From Magnetococcales bacterium DC0425bin3 (GTDB taxonomy: Bacteria > Pseudomonadota > Magnetococcia > Magnetococcales > DC0425bin3), in assembly GCA_002753665.1 (NCBI GenBank), contig PEAP01000010.1, positions 1 to 57,069 on the forward strand: 57,069 nucleotides of DNA, given 5' to 3'. Below, piece by piece: positions 49,145 through 57,069 of the stretch (its first letter is position 1; each line of letters starts with the position of its first letter). The notes under the pieces are model-generated. The model was not told the DNA's origin. It saw only the letters and a program-made list of their open reading frames with translations, and searched no databases. The position numbers were made by a program, and so were the translations under genes.

Positions 49145-49941
49145 GCTGGGGCGTGCAGGTGGACCAGGCGGAGGTCGGTTGGGGCACCAGCTTCAAGCTG
49201 GAGGTGTCCCAACTGGCGGTGGATACCGAAACGGTCTCCGCCCGCCTGCCGGTGCTGGGTCGCAGCGGCAGCGGAAAAAGCACCATGCTTTATCTGCTGA
49301 CCTTCCTGAAACGGCCCCGCAAGGGCTGGGTGCGCTGGACGTTTCCCGACGGCGCCCGGGCCGCCTGGGGCAAGAAGGGCCTGGACCGGCGAGGCACCGA
49401 CCCGGACATCACCGCGCTGCGACGCCGCTATTTCGGCTTCGCCTATCAGCGCAGCACCCTCACGTCCTATCTGAACGTCGAGGAAAATTTGCGCTATCCT
49501 CTCATTCTTCAGGGAGGATTGACCCGGGGGGAAATCGACGAACAGGTCCATCTGGCCGTGCAGCAGGTGCTGCTCTGCGGCCAGGGCGAGGACATGTTTC
49601 ACGCCCAGGATGACGATGCGGTGGAGGCCTTCCTGCGCCGCTACCCCAATCAGCTGTCCGGGGGGCAATTGCAGCGGGTGGCCTTGGCCCAGGCCATGAT
49701 CCACAATCCCCATGTCCTGTTTGCCGACGAGCCCACCGGCAACCTGGACGCCGCCACCCGCAAGGAGGTGATGGCGGTAGTGGACCGTTGGCTGGAACAG
49801 GGGGACCGCCTGTTCATCTGGGTCACCCACCATGTCTCCGATGCGGTGGACAACCGGGTGACCCACCGCATCCTGGTCAGTCAGGGCAAATGTGAACTCC
49901 AGGGCCGCAAGCGCGGTCCGGAACTGGATGCCGCCGCATGA
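49141..49941 (+). CDS. ABC transporter ATPase, LolD/MacB type
   Basis: 266 residues from a GTG that overlaps the vWA stop. Walker A is GRSGSGKST, Q-loop FAYQRSTLT, signature LSGGQLQRVALAQAM, Walker B VLFADEPTGNLD and the H-loop His in VTHHVSD. The class is the one that works with FtsX-like permeases (LolCDE, MacB, FtsE). An insertion of about 20 residues after Walker A, before the Q-loop, differs from LolD. It overlaps the permease gene by four bases, so the two form a unit. Confidence 0.9.
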   Translation: MSWGVQVDQAEVGWGTSFKLEVSQLAVDTETVSARLPVLGRSGSGKSTMLYLLTFLKRPRKGWVRWTFPDGARAAWGKKGLDRRGTDPDITALRRRYFGFAYQRSTLTSYLNVEENLRYPLILQGGLTRGEIDEQVHLAVQQVLLCGQGEDMFHAQDDDAVEAFLRRYPNQLSGGQLQRVALAQAMIHNPHVLFADEPTGNLDAATRKEVMAVVDRWLEQGDRLFIWVTHHVSDAVDNRVTHRILVSQGKCELQGRKRGPELDAAA

Positions 49942-51830
49942 CCGAAGGAACCACCCCGCCGCAACATCGGCGGCGCAAAATCGGCACAATCCGCCTGTGG
50001 CCCAGCTGGCTGGTCCTGGGATTCCGCGCCTATTGGCGCGCCTTCGCCTGCCGGCGCTTCGGCTGCGAAGGCGGCGGACGGGATTTCGCCTGGCTCACCC
50101 TGCTGCTGACCCTGGTCACTGCCATGGCCCTGCTGGGCGTGGGCGGCCGGGCCGGCTTTCTCGACCGGCTGGCCGATACCCTGCTGGGCACCCTCAAGCC
50201 CCACGGCATTCCGGTCTGGATCACCCCCCACTGGGCCAATGAAGCCGGCATCCAGAGTTCCCTGCTGAAAAAGCTGGAGGGATTGGACATCGGCGGAAGC
50301 GCCGGGGGCCGGGTGACCGTCCATCCCTACCGCCGCCTGGAAAATGGTCGTCCCGCGGTGACCTTGCCCGGCGCCACTGCCTGGCGCGGCGAGGCCTTCA
50401 TCGGCTGGGCGGTCTATTCCCATGATCCCCTGTGGCTCAAGTCCCTGGAACAGGATCCCGCCCCCCGGCGACAGGAGGAGGAGTTGGGGCCCTGGTTGGG
50501 ACTGCCCATGGAAGTGATTCTCAGCGAAAGCGCCTTCCGGCGCCATTTCAATTATGCGGCCTATCGCGACCTGGTGACCCCTCTGCTGGAGGGCAAGACC
50601 GGAGCGGGGGCGGGCCTGCCGGCCAGCCTCGCCCCGGACGAACTGCGGCGCAGACTGAATGTGTTGTGGCTGTCGATGACAGTGTCCCAGCAGGAACGGC
50701 TGATTCCCTTCCAGGTGCGCTGGGTGAGCCACATTCCCGCCATGGAGCAGGTGGCCTTTCTCTTCCCCCTGAGTACCTATCATGCCCTCCAGGCGGCCCA
50801 TCACCTCCCGGAGCTGGCCTACCGGCCGGAAAACAAGGGGCGCGGCGACCTGGTGGAATTCCGGCAACTGGTGCGCCCGGACTATCCCCGGGACAAGCTG
50901 GTGGCCTATGCCAAATGCGTGCAGCGGGAAGTGGAATCCACCGGTCTGACGGGTCTGCCCCGGGTGGCACCGGAGCGCTGCCCCCCGCCCATGCTGGTGG
51001 GCGATCCCAAACCCGGCGATGACGGCTGGCGCAGCCAGTGGGACACCCTCAACCATGACCGGGAACACCGCCTGTGGCTGCCCTGCTATCGCCTGCCCCA
51101 GACCGATGCCCTGCGGGGCTCCCTCTGCCCCACCCGGCCCAAGGGACCCAAGGTGCCCAAGGACGCCCTCTTCGTCCCCTGGGACGTGACCGGTTACGGC
51201 ACCCCCTTCACCTCGGTGCGAATCTTCGTGCCGGATGCCGGACGCCTGGGCAGCCTCATCAAGACCCTGGAAGCGGTCAAGACCGAGGAAGACATCCAGG
51301 CCTTCAATGTCCATCCCATGTACCATGACGCCCTGAGCCGCTTCAATCTGCTCAGCGACCTGCTGGGCACCCTGATTCCGGCCTATGCCTTGTCGTTCGT
51401 GCTGCTGCTAACCGCCCTGCTCATGGCCCAGATCGGCGGGGTCATCGACCGCCGCCGCAACCATTACGGCATCCTCATGAGCCGGGGATTCACCTTCCGG
51501 GCCCTGTACGCCAAGGTGCTGTTCCAGATGACCATCGCCAGTGTCGTCGGCGCCGTGCTGGCCGTCGGCCTCCTGGTGCCGGTGTTCCGCTGGTTCCTGG
51601 ACCAGGGATTCCGGCAGGTGCTGGACAACTACCGGGAGCTGTTGCCCCCCGATCACGGTCTGAATGTGATGCCCCTGTCCCCCGAGACCATTGGGATCAC
51701 CTTGGCGGGAGTCTACCTGGCGGTGGTGGTCGTGACCCTGATCCTGCTGGTGCGCATGCCCTTGTGGTCCAATACCACCCCCTCCGATCTGCTGCATGGC
51801 AATCGGGTCGATCCCCAGCAACAGCCGTGA
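49938..51830 (+). CDS. FtsX-like ABC permease
   Basis: 630 residues with the MacB/LolE plan: one N-terminal TM helix (FAWLTLLLTLVTAMALLGVGG, about 45-65), a large periplasmic domain of about 370 residues, then three TM helices near the C-terminus (ALSFVLLLTALLMAQIG, IASVVGAVLAVGLLVPVF, VYLAVVVVTLILLVRMPLW). This topology fits mechanotransmission more than solute transport. It overlaps the ATPase gene. The periplasmic domain may contact the vWA and FGE-like proteins. Confidence 0.87.
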   Translation: MTEGTTPPQHRRRKIGTIRLWPSWLVLGFRAYWRAFACRRFGCEGGGRDFAWLTLLLTLVTAMALLGVGGRAGFLDRLADTLLGTLKPHGIPVWITPHWANEAGIQSSLLKKLEGLDIGGSAGGRVTVHPYRRLENGRPAVTLPGATAWRGEAFIGWAVYSHDPLWLKSLEQDPAPRRQEEELGPWLGLPMEVILSESAFRRHFNYAAYRDLVTPLLEGKTGAGAGLPASLAPDELRRRLNVLWLSMTVSQQERLIPFQVRWVSHIPAMEQVAFLFPLSTYHALQAAHHLPELAYRPENKGRGDLVEFRQLVRPDYPRDKLVAYAKCVQREVESTGLTGLPRVAPERCPPPMLVGDPKPGDDGWRSQWDTLNHDREHRLWLPCYRLPQTDALRGSLCPTRPKGPKVPKDALFVPWDVTGYGTPFTSVRIFVPDAGRLGSLIKTLEAVKTEEDIQAFNVHPMYHDALSRFNLLSDLLGTLIPAYALSFVLLLTALLMAQIGGVIDRRRNHYGILMSRGFTFRALYAKVLFQMTIASVVGAVLAVGLLVPVFRWFLDQGFRQVLDNYRELLPPDHGLNVMPLSPETIGITLAGVYLAVVVVTLILLVRMPLWSNTTPSDLLHGNRVDPQQQP

Positions 51831-51872
51831 CTCTGGATGGGGGAAGCCTCCCTCCACCCTCCTCCCCCATCG
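51831..51872 (-). repeat. Dispersed repeat (module B) after the permease
   Basis: CTGGATGGGGGAAGCCTCCCTCCACCC starts right at the permease stop. The 321-bp interval to asd holds this, a CCCCCTC/GAGGGGG hairpin near 51920 and a second full copy, with no gene I can support. Confidence 0.75.
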
Positions 51873-52054
51873 GCTGGCGCGATAGTTGCTTAGAAAACAA
51901 ACACAGGCACGAGCATCACCCCCTCCCCCGGAGGGGGCCGACCTGGGACACCGGCCCATTCGGTTTTCCGAACGCGCCGGCGCGAAAGGCGACCCCGACC
52001 GGATCCAGCAGGAGATGATGCCGGAGTTGCACAGCGCTGCGGAGCCTCCCTGAC

Positions 52055-52131
52055 TTGGATGGATGAGGGAAGTCTCCCTCCACCCTCCACCGCTGAGGTG
52101 AGCCGTCACGCCATCGACCGTGACGGCTCAC
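52055..52131 (-). repeat. Bipartite dispersed repeat before asd
   Basis: Module B (TTGGATGGATGAGGGAAGTC) is followed by a perfect inverted repeat with 13-bp arms (52098-52110 and 52119-52131). It lies 20 bp after the asd stop on the same strand sense. Confidence 0.85.
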
Positions 52132-52151
52132 CCGGAGGCCATGAAAGGAAT

Positions 52152-53174
52152 TCAGCGCAGATGATCCCGGATCACCACCTCGGCGATCTGGACGGCGTTC
52201 AGGGCCGCGCCCTTGCGCAGGTTGTCCGCAACCACCCACATCTGCAGGCCATTGTCCACCGTCTCGTCGGCCCGGATGCGGGAGACGAAGGTGGCATCCT
52301 TGCCCGAGGCATCCACCGGCGTGGCGTACACCAGGTTGGCCGGGTCGTCCATCACCTCCACGCCGGGGGCCTTGCGCAGCAACTCCCGGGCCCGTTCCGG
52401 GCTCAGGGGTTTCACCGTTTCGACGGTCACCGCTTCGGAGTGGCTGTTGAACACCGGCGCCCGCACGCAGGTGGCGGTGAGCCGAATGTTGGGATCCAGA
52501 ATCTTTTTGGTTTCGTTGACCATCTTCATTTCTTCCTTGGTGTACCCGTTCTCCAGGAACACATCGATCTGGGGCACCAGGTTGAAGGCGATCTGTTTCT
52601 TGATCTTCTTCGGCGGCACCGGTCCGCCCAGGCCCATGGCGTGGCGCAACTGGCCGTCCAGCTCGTCCATGGCCTCCTTGCCGGCCCCGGAAACCGCCTG
52701 GTAGGTGGACACCACCACCCGTTTGATGATGGCCGCGTCATGGATGGGCTTGAGGGCCACCACCAGCTGGATGGTGGAGCAGTTAGGGTTGGCGATGATG
52801 TTCTTGGTCTTGTAGCCGGCGATGGCCTGGGGGTTCACCTCGGGCACCACCAGGGGGACTTCGGGATCCATGCGGAAGAAGCTGGTGTTGTCGATGACGA
52901 TGCAGCCGGCCGCACCCGCCCGAGGGGCGTGAATCTTGGAAACCGCGGCCCCGGGGGAGAACAACCCGAGGTGAATGCCGCTGAAATCGAAGGTGTCCAG
53001 ATCCTCCACCACAATCTCACGGCCCCGGAACAGGAGTTTCTTGCCGGCGGAGCGGCTGGAGGCCAACAGGTGGACCCGGTCGGTCGGGAAGTTGCGCTGT
53101 TCGAGAATCCGCAGCATTTCACGGCCCACGTTGCCGGTAGCGCCGGCCACGGCCACATTGTATTTCCTGCTCAT
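52152..53174 (-). CDS. asd: Aspartate-semialdehyde dehydrogenase
   Basis: 340 residues, complete. NADP-binding VAVAGATGNVGREML, catalytic Cys in ANPNCSTIQLV, and STYQAVSGAGKEAMDEL are all present. It reduces aspartyl phosphate to the semialdehyde for lysine, threonine, methionine and peptidoglycan DAP. It follows leuB by 48 bp on the same strand, so it is probably the last gene of the leu operon. Confidence 0.96.
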   Translation of the reverse strand: MSRKYNVAVAGATGNVGREMLRILEQRNFPTDRVHLLASSRSAGKKLLFRGREIVVEDLDTFDFSGIHLGLFSPGAAVSKIHAPRAGAAGCIVIDNTSFFRMDPEVPLVVPEVNPQAIAGYKTKNIIANPNCSTIQLVVALKPIHDAAIIKRVVVSTYQAVSGAGKEAMDELDGQLRHAMGLGGPVPPKKIKKQIAFNLVPQIDVFLENGYTKEEMKMVNETKKILDPNIRLTATCVRAPVFNSHSEAVTVETVKPLSPERARELLRKAPGVEVMDDPANLVYATPVDASGKDATFVSRIRADETVDNGLQMWVVADNLRKGAALNAVQIAEVVIRDHLR

Positions 53175-53222
53175 CGGTCGATTCCTTGCTGGTAAAGTCC
53201 GCCGTCGGCGGAAGAAACGGTT

Positions 53223-54302
53223 TCAGTCGGCCAGGGCGGCCACCACGGCGTCGCCCATGGCGATGGTGCCCACCCGGGTTTTGCCCTCCTGCATGATGTC
53301 GGCGGTGCGCAGGCCCTGGTCCAGGACCCGGTTGACGGCCCGCTCGATGCGGTCGGCGGCGGCGGGCCGCTGCAGCGTGTAGCGCAGCATCATGGCCACG
53401 GAGAGAATGGTGGCCAGGGGATTGGCCACCCCCTGACCGGCGATGTCCGGTGCCGAGCCATGGATCGGCTCGTACAGGGCATAGCGGCCTCCCAGGGAAG
53501 CGGAGGGCAGCATGCCGATGGAGCCGGTCAACATGCTGGCCTCGTCGGACAGGATGTCGCCGAACATGTTGGTGGTGAGGATCACGTCGAACTGCCGGGG
53601 ATTGCGCACCAGCTGCATGGCGGCGTTGTCCACGTACATGTGGCTCAGGGCCACGTCGGGATAGCGGGCATTGCGCAGGGCGGTGACGGTGGTGCGCCAC
53701 AGTTCGGTGGCTTCCAGCACATTGGCCTTGTCCACCGAACAAACCCGGCCCTGCCGCTTGCGGGCGATCTCGAAGGCCGACACCGCCACCCGTTCGATCT
53801 CGTCGGTGGTGTAGACCAGGGTGTTGAACCCCCGCTTGCGCCCGTCGGGCAGGGTCTCCACCCCCTTGGGCTGGCCGAAGTAGATGCCCGAGCTGAGTTC
53901 CCGCACCACCATGATGTCGATGCCGCGGATCACCTCGGGCTTCAGGGTGGAAGCCTCCAGCAACTGGGAAAAAATCTGGGCAGGACGCAGATTGGCATAG
54001 AGATCCAAGGCCTTGCGGATGCCCAGCAGGCCGCGCTCCGGGCGCACCTCGTAGGGGAGCGACTCCCACTTGGGCCCGCCCACCGCCCCCAGCAGCACCG
54101 CGGCGGCGGATTTGGCCTTGGTCAGGGTCTCCTCCGGCAGGGGGTCGCCGGTGGCGTCGTAGGCGCACCCACCGATCAGCGCCTGGTCGAAGGTCAGATC
54201 CAGCCGGTCGTGGCGGACGACCCATTCCAGCACCTTGCGGGCCTCGGCCATGATCTCGATGCCGATGCCGTCGCCGGGCAGCAGCAGAACGGTTTGTCCC
54301 AT
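53223..54302 (-). CDS. leuB: 3-isopropylmalate dehydrogenase
   Basis: 359 residues, normal length. [14 protein letters not shown] at the N-terminus, [15 protein letters not shown], the substrate-binding arginines in the [13 protein letters not shown] region and the late [21 protein letters not shown] signature. It oxidises and decarboxylates 3-isopropylmalate for leucine. It lies 20 bp after leuD. Confidence 0.97.
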   Translation of the reverse strand: MGQTVLLLPGDGIGIEIMAEARKVLEWVVRHDRLDLTFDQALIGGCAYDATGDPLPEETLTKAKSAAAVLLGAVGGPKWESLPYEVRPERGLLGIRKALDLYANLRPAQIFSQLLEASTLKPEVIRGIDIMVVRELSSGIYFGQPKGVETLPDGRKRGFNTLVYTTDEIERVAVSAFEIARKRQGRVCSVDKANVLEATELWRTTVTALRNARYPDVALSHMYVDNAAMQLVRNPRQFDVILTTNMFGDILSDEASMLTGSIGMLPSASLGGRYALYEPIHGSAPDIAGQGVANPLATILSVAMMLRYTLQRPAAADRIERAVNRVLDQGLRTADIMQEGKTRVGTIAMGDAVVAALAD

Positions 54303-54322
54303 GATCTCCCCCTCTTGAAGTT

Positions 54323-54964
54323 TCAGTCCAGGAACGCCCAGGGCACCTCGCCCCGGCGCCGCGCCTCATAGGCCTCGATGGCGGGCAGATGTTCCAGGGT
54401 CAGGCCGATGTCGTCAAGCCCCTTGATCAGGCAATCCTTGCGGAACGGATCGATCTCGAAGGCAAACTTTGCCCCCGACGGGCTGGCGACGGTCTGCTGC
54501 GGCAGATCCACCACGATCCGGGCCCCCGGAGCGGCCGCCACCTCCCGGAACAACTGGTCCACCGTCGCCCCCGGCAGCCTCACCGGCAGGATGCCGTTCT
54601 GGAAGCAGTTGTTGTAGAAGATGTCGGCGAAGCTGGGCGCGATGATGCAACGGAATCCATAGTCCAGCAACGCCCAGGGGGCATGCTCCCGACTGGAGCC
54701 GCAGCCGAAGTTGTCCCGGGCCAGCAGGATCCGCGCTCCTTGATAGCGGGGCTGGTTGAGTACGAAATCGGCCTTGAGGGGCCGGCCCTCGTTGGGTTTG
54801 CCCGGTTCACCGCAATCGGCGTAGCGCCATTCGTCGAACAGGTTGGGACCGAAGCCGGCGCGGCTGATGGACTTCAGGAACTGCTTGGGAATGATGGCGT
54901 CGGTGTCCACATTGGAGCGGTCCAGGGGCACGGCCAGGGCGTCGAGACGGACGAAGGGTTCCAT
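54323..54964 (-). CDS. leuD: 3-isopropylmalate dehydratase small subunit
   Basis: 213 residues. [18 protein letters not shown] and [18 protein letters not shown], the substrate-binding loop, are intact. It makes a heterodimer with LeuC. The ATG at 54964 leaves a plausible short N-terminus; a longer frame to 55015 overlaps leuC. Confidence 0.96.
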   Translation of the reverse strand: MEPFVRLDALAVPLDRSNVDTDAIIPKQFLKSISRAGFGPNLFDEWRYADCGEPGKPNEGRPLKADFVLNQPRYQGARILLARDNFGCGSSREHAPWALLDYGFRCIIAPSFADIFYNNCFQNGILPVRLPGATVDQLFREVAAAPGARIVVDLPQQTVASPSGAKFAFEIDPFRKDCLIKGLDDIGLTLEHLPAIEAYEARRRGEVPWAFLD

Positions 54965-54998
54965 GGGTTCAGATCCACTGGGTTGGCGGTGGGACAGC

Positions 54999-56402
54999 CT
55001 ACAGCGTGCGCACATCGACGAAATGGCCGTTCACCGCCGCGGCGGCGGCCATGGCCGGGCTGACCAGGTGGGTCCGGCCGCCCTTGCCCTGGCGCCCCTC
55101 GAAGTTGCGGTTGGAGGTGGACGCGCAGCGTTCGCCGGCGGCCAGCACATCGTCGTTCATGGCCAAACACATGGAGCAGCCCGGGGCGCGCCATTCGAAA
55201 CCGGCCTCGATGAAGATCCTGTCCAACCCCTCGGCCTCGGCCTGCTGCTTGACCAGCCCCGAGCCGGGGACCACCAGGGCCAGCTTGACGTTGGCCGCCA
55301 CCCGGCGGCCCCGGGCGATGGCCGCCGCTTGCCGCAGATCCTCGATGCGGCCGTTGGTGCAGGAGCCGATGAACACCTTGTCCACCGAAATGGCGGTCAT
55401 GGGGGTTCCCGCCTGCAGTCCCATATAGTGCAGGGCGTTTTCCATGCCTTTCCGGCGGTCCGGGTTGGGTTCGGCGGCCGGGTCGGGCACGGTGCCATTC
55501 ACCGGGGCCATCATCTCCGGGCTGGTGCCCCAGCTCACCTGGGGCACGATCTCGGCAGCCTGAAAGGTCAATTCCTGGTCGAACACCACCCCGGGGTCGG
55601 AATACAGCTGCCGCCAGGCGGCCACGGCCCGGGTCCAGGCCGGCCCCACGGGAGCGAACGGCCGGCCTTCGAGGTAGGCGATGGTCTTGTCGTCCACCGC
55701 CACCATGCCGGAGCGCGCCCCGGCCTCGATGGCCATGTTGCAGACCGTCATGCGGCCTTCCATGGAGAGCCCGGCCACCGCCGCGCCGGCAAACTCGATG
55801 GCATACCCGGTGCCCCCGGCGGTGCCGATGCGCCCGATGATGGAGAGTACCAGATCCTTGGCGGTACAGCCCGCCGGCAGGGACCCCTGCACGGTGATAC
55901 GCATGACCTTGGGCCGTTTCTGCAGCAGGGTCTGGGTGGCCAGGACATGCTCCACCTGGGAGGTGCCGATGCCGAAGGCCAGCGCCCCGAAGGCGCCATG
56001 GGTGGCGGTGTGGGAGTCACCGCACACCACGGTGCAGCCGGGCAGGGTCAGGCCCTGTTCCGGGGCCATGACATGGATCACCCCCTGGCGGATGTCGCCC
56101 AGGCCGAACAGGGGGACGCCGAACTCCCGGCAGTTCTTTTCCAAAGTCTCCACCTGCAACCGGGACACCGGGTTGCGGATGCCCTGGTCCAGGTCCCGGG
56201 TGGGCACGTTGTGATCCGGCACGGCGAAGGTGGCCTCGGGATGCCGCACCCGGCGGCGGGCCAGACGCAGCCCGTCGAAGGCCTGGGGGCTGGTCACTTC
56301 ATGGACCAGATGGCGGTCGATGTACAGCAGACTGGTTCCGTCGGCATCGGTGCGGATGACGTGGGGATTCCAGATCTTGTCGAACAGGGTTTGGGGAGCC
56401 AT
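54999..56402 (-). CDS. leuC: 3-isopropylmalate dehydratase large subunit
   Basis: 467 residues, the aconitase-fold subunit. Substrate motif [15 protein letters not shown] and the three 4Fe-4S cysteines in [13 protein letters not shown] and [11 protein letters not shown] are present. It isomerises 2- to 3-isopropylmalate with LeuD. First gene of the leuC-leuD-leuB-asd run. Confidence 0.97.
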   Translation of the reverse strand: MAPQTLFDKIWNPHVIRTDADGTSLLYIDRHLVHEVTSPQAFDGLRLARRRVRHPEATFAVPDHNVPTRDLDQGIRNPVSRLQVETLEKNCREFGVPLFGLGDIRQGVIHVMAPEQGLTLPGCTVVCGDSHTATHGAFGALAFGIGTSQVEHVLATQTLLQKRPKVMRITVQGSLPAGCTAKDLVLSIIGRIGTAGGTGYAIEFAGAAVAGLSMEGRMTVCNMAIEAGARSGMVAVDDKTIAYLEGRPFAPVGPAWTRAVAAWRQLYSDPGVVFDQELTFQAAEIVPQVSWGTSPEMMAPVNGTVPDPAAEPNPDRRKGMENALHYMGLQAGTPMTAISVDKVFIGSCTNGRIEDLRQAAAIARGRRVAANVKLALVVPGSGLVKQQAEAEGLDRIFIEAGFEWRAPGCSMCLAMNDDVLAAGERCASTSNRNFEGRQGKGGRTHLVSPAMAAAAAVNGHFVDVRTL

Positions 56403-56506
56403 GGGTTTCTCTCGGAACGCTCGGATCCTTCATGCAAAGGGGCCAAATAGTTTACGCCGGAGCCATCCCATCAACAAGGGCGGCCAACACCCCCTCCACC
56501 AGTCCC

Positions 56507-56887
56507 CTACCAGATGCGCGGCGCGAAGGCGGGCTCGTTGATCAGCCGGACGTTGTCCCCGGACTGCATGATCACGAACAAACCCTGCTTCATGGCATAC
56601 TCGGCCACGCCCTCTTCCACCACGATCCCGGCCACCGCACCCATGAGACGCTTCTGGGCAAACTCGGAAAAAAACTCCTTGAAGGTTCCCAGCCGATCTA
56701 CATGCTGCCGAACATCTTCCGCCCTCAGGTTGCTCTTCACCTCCACCCCCCCCACCACCGTGTCGTTGCTCACCAGCAGGTCGATCTCCATCCGGCGATT
56801 GCCGGGCAGTCTGGCCTTCACCCGCGAATAAACCTTGTGTACCGGTATCCCACGTTCCATGAACATGGTCTCGTACGCCGGCGCCAC
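56507..56887 (-). pseudogene. C-terminal part of a DUF3782-type (PD-(D/E)XK nuclease-fold) protein
   Basis: 126 residues from a GTG at 56887. EIDLLVSNDTVVGGVEVKSNL carries the D...ExK core of the fold, and AGIVVEEGVAEYAMKQGLFVIMQSG is typical of the family. Intact members have a long coiled-coil N-terminus, missing here; the upstream DNA instead encodes an FGE fragment in another frame. It is either a short stand-alone form or a truncated gene. Confidence 0.7.
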
Positions 56888-56974
56888 AAGTCATTGTACC
56901 AATCCTGCACCCATTCCCAGACATTCCCAGACATATCATACAACCCAAGAGGAAATTGCAAAATCCCGGAAACG
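56884..56974 (-). pseudogene. FGE-sulfatase domain fragment
   Basis: The minus strand here reads GLYDMSGNVWEWVQDWY, the most conserved FGE/SUMF1 motif, within about 30 codons. A stop codon bounds it upstream and the frame runs on into the DUF3782-type fragment. It is a gene remnant, fused by deletion. Confidence 0.75.
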
Positions 56975-57069
56975 TGCCGGATTTACCGGACATCCGGTTT
57001 GAATGAAGACGTCCGCAGCCCTTTCCGGCATGATTGGATCTGCCAAGAAACAATCCACGGAGAGGGCCA

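Overview
This is a GC-rich chromosomal window from a proteobacterium. It encodes a cytochrome bc1 complex, class I fumarase, haem biosynthesis genes (hemB, hemC, hemD), IHF/HU, a leuC-leuD-leuB-asd operon, two COQ10-type proteins and many c-type haem proteins. It contains no rRNA and no phage. No marker fixes the genus. The mixed alpha/gamma flavour and the abundance of haem-bearing sensors would suit a respiratory, micro-oxic group such as the Magnetococcia, but that is inference only.

Layout. 1-5650: copA, tsaD, hemC-hemD. 5650-9440: a toxin-antitoxin pair lodged beside a duplicated cyclase 3' end, two tandem FHA/class III cyclase genes and a PP2C phosphatase. 9640-11740: hemB and a PP-loop protein. 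11904-21233: a redox island. It holds an ArsR-rhodanese regulator, a methionine-rich membrane protein, a fatty-acid-hydroxylase-like protein, a NapH-like ferredoxin, an HAO-type octahaem cytochrome, an exported DsrE, a TVP38-rhodanese fusion, a pentahaem cytochrome, a haem-c diguanylate cyclase and a TusA protein. 21285-29215: a glycosyltransferase, then gap, a giant PPDK-like protein and a second GAPDH on the minus strand. 29454-31946: two COQ10-like genes, a DsbA-like protein and trmL. 32101-34727: petABC. 34823-44053: LysR, HAD phosphatase, fumarase, haem-bearing hybrid kinase, SGNH-like protein and FecR-like lipoprotein. 44127-44866: tRNA-Pro, a 59-aa small protein and IHF. 45273-51830: a four-gene operon (FGE-like, vWA, ABC ATPase, FtsX-like permease). 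52152-56402: leuC-leuD-leuB-asd. 56507-56980: gene remnants.

The most notable features are the following. (i) The redox island combines HAO-like multihaem proteins with three sulfur-carrier or sulfur-transfer folds and a probable dedicated regulator. (ii) The vWA/FGE/ABC operon looks like an uncharacterised envelope machine. (iii) There are two families of structured repeats whose stems change sequence while keeping pairing. One is a five-hairpin MITE-like element. The other is a bipartite hairpin plus purine-rich module found about 14 times, which in places supplies start or stop codons to host genes.
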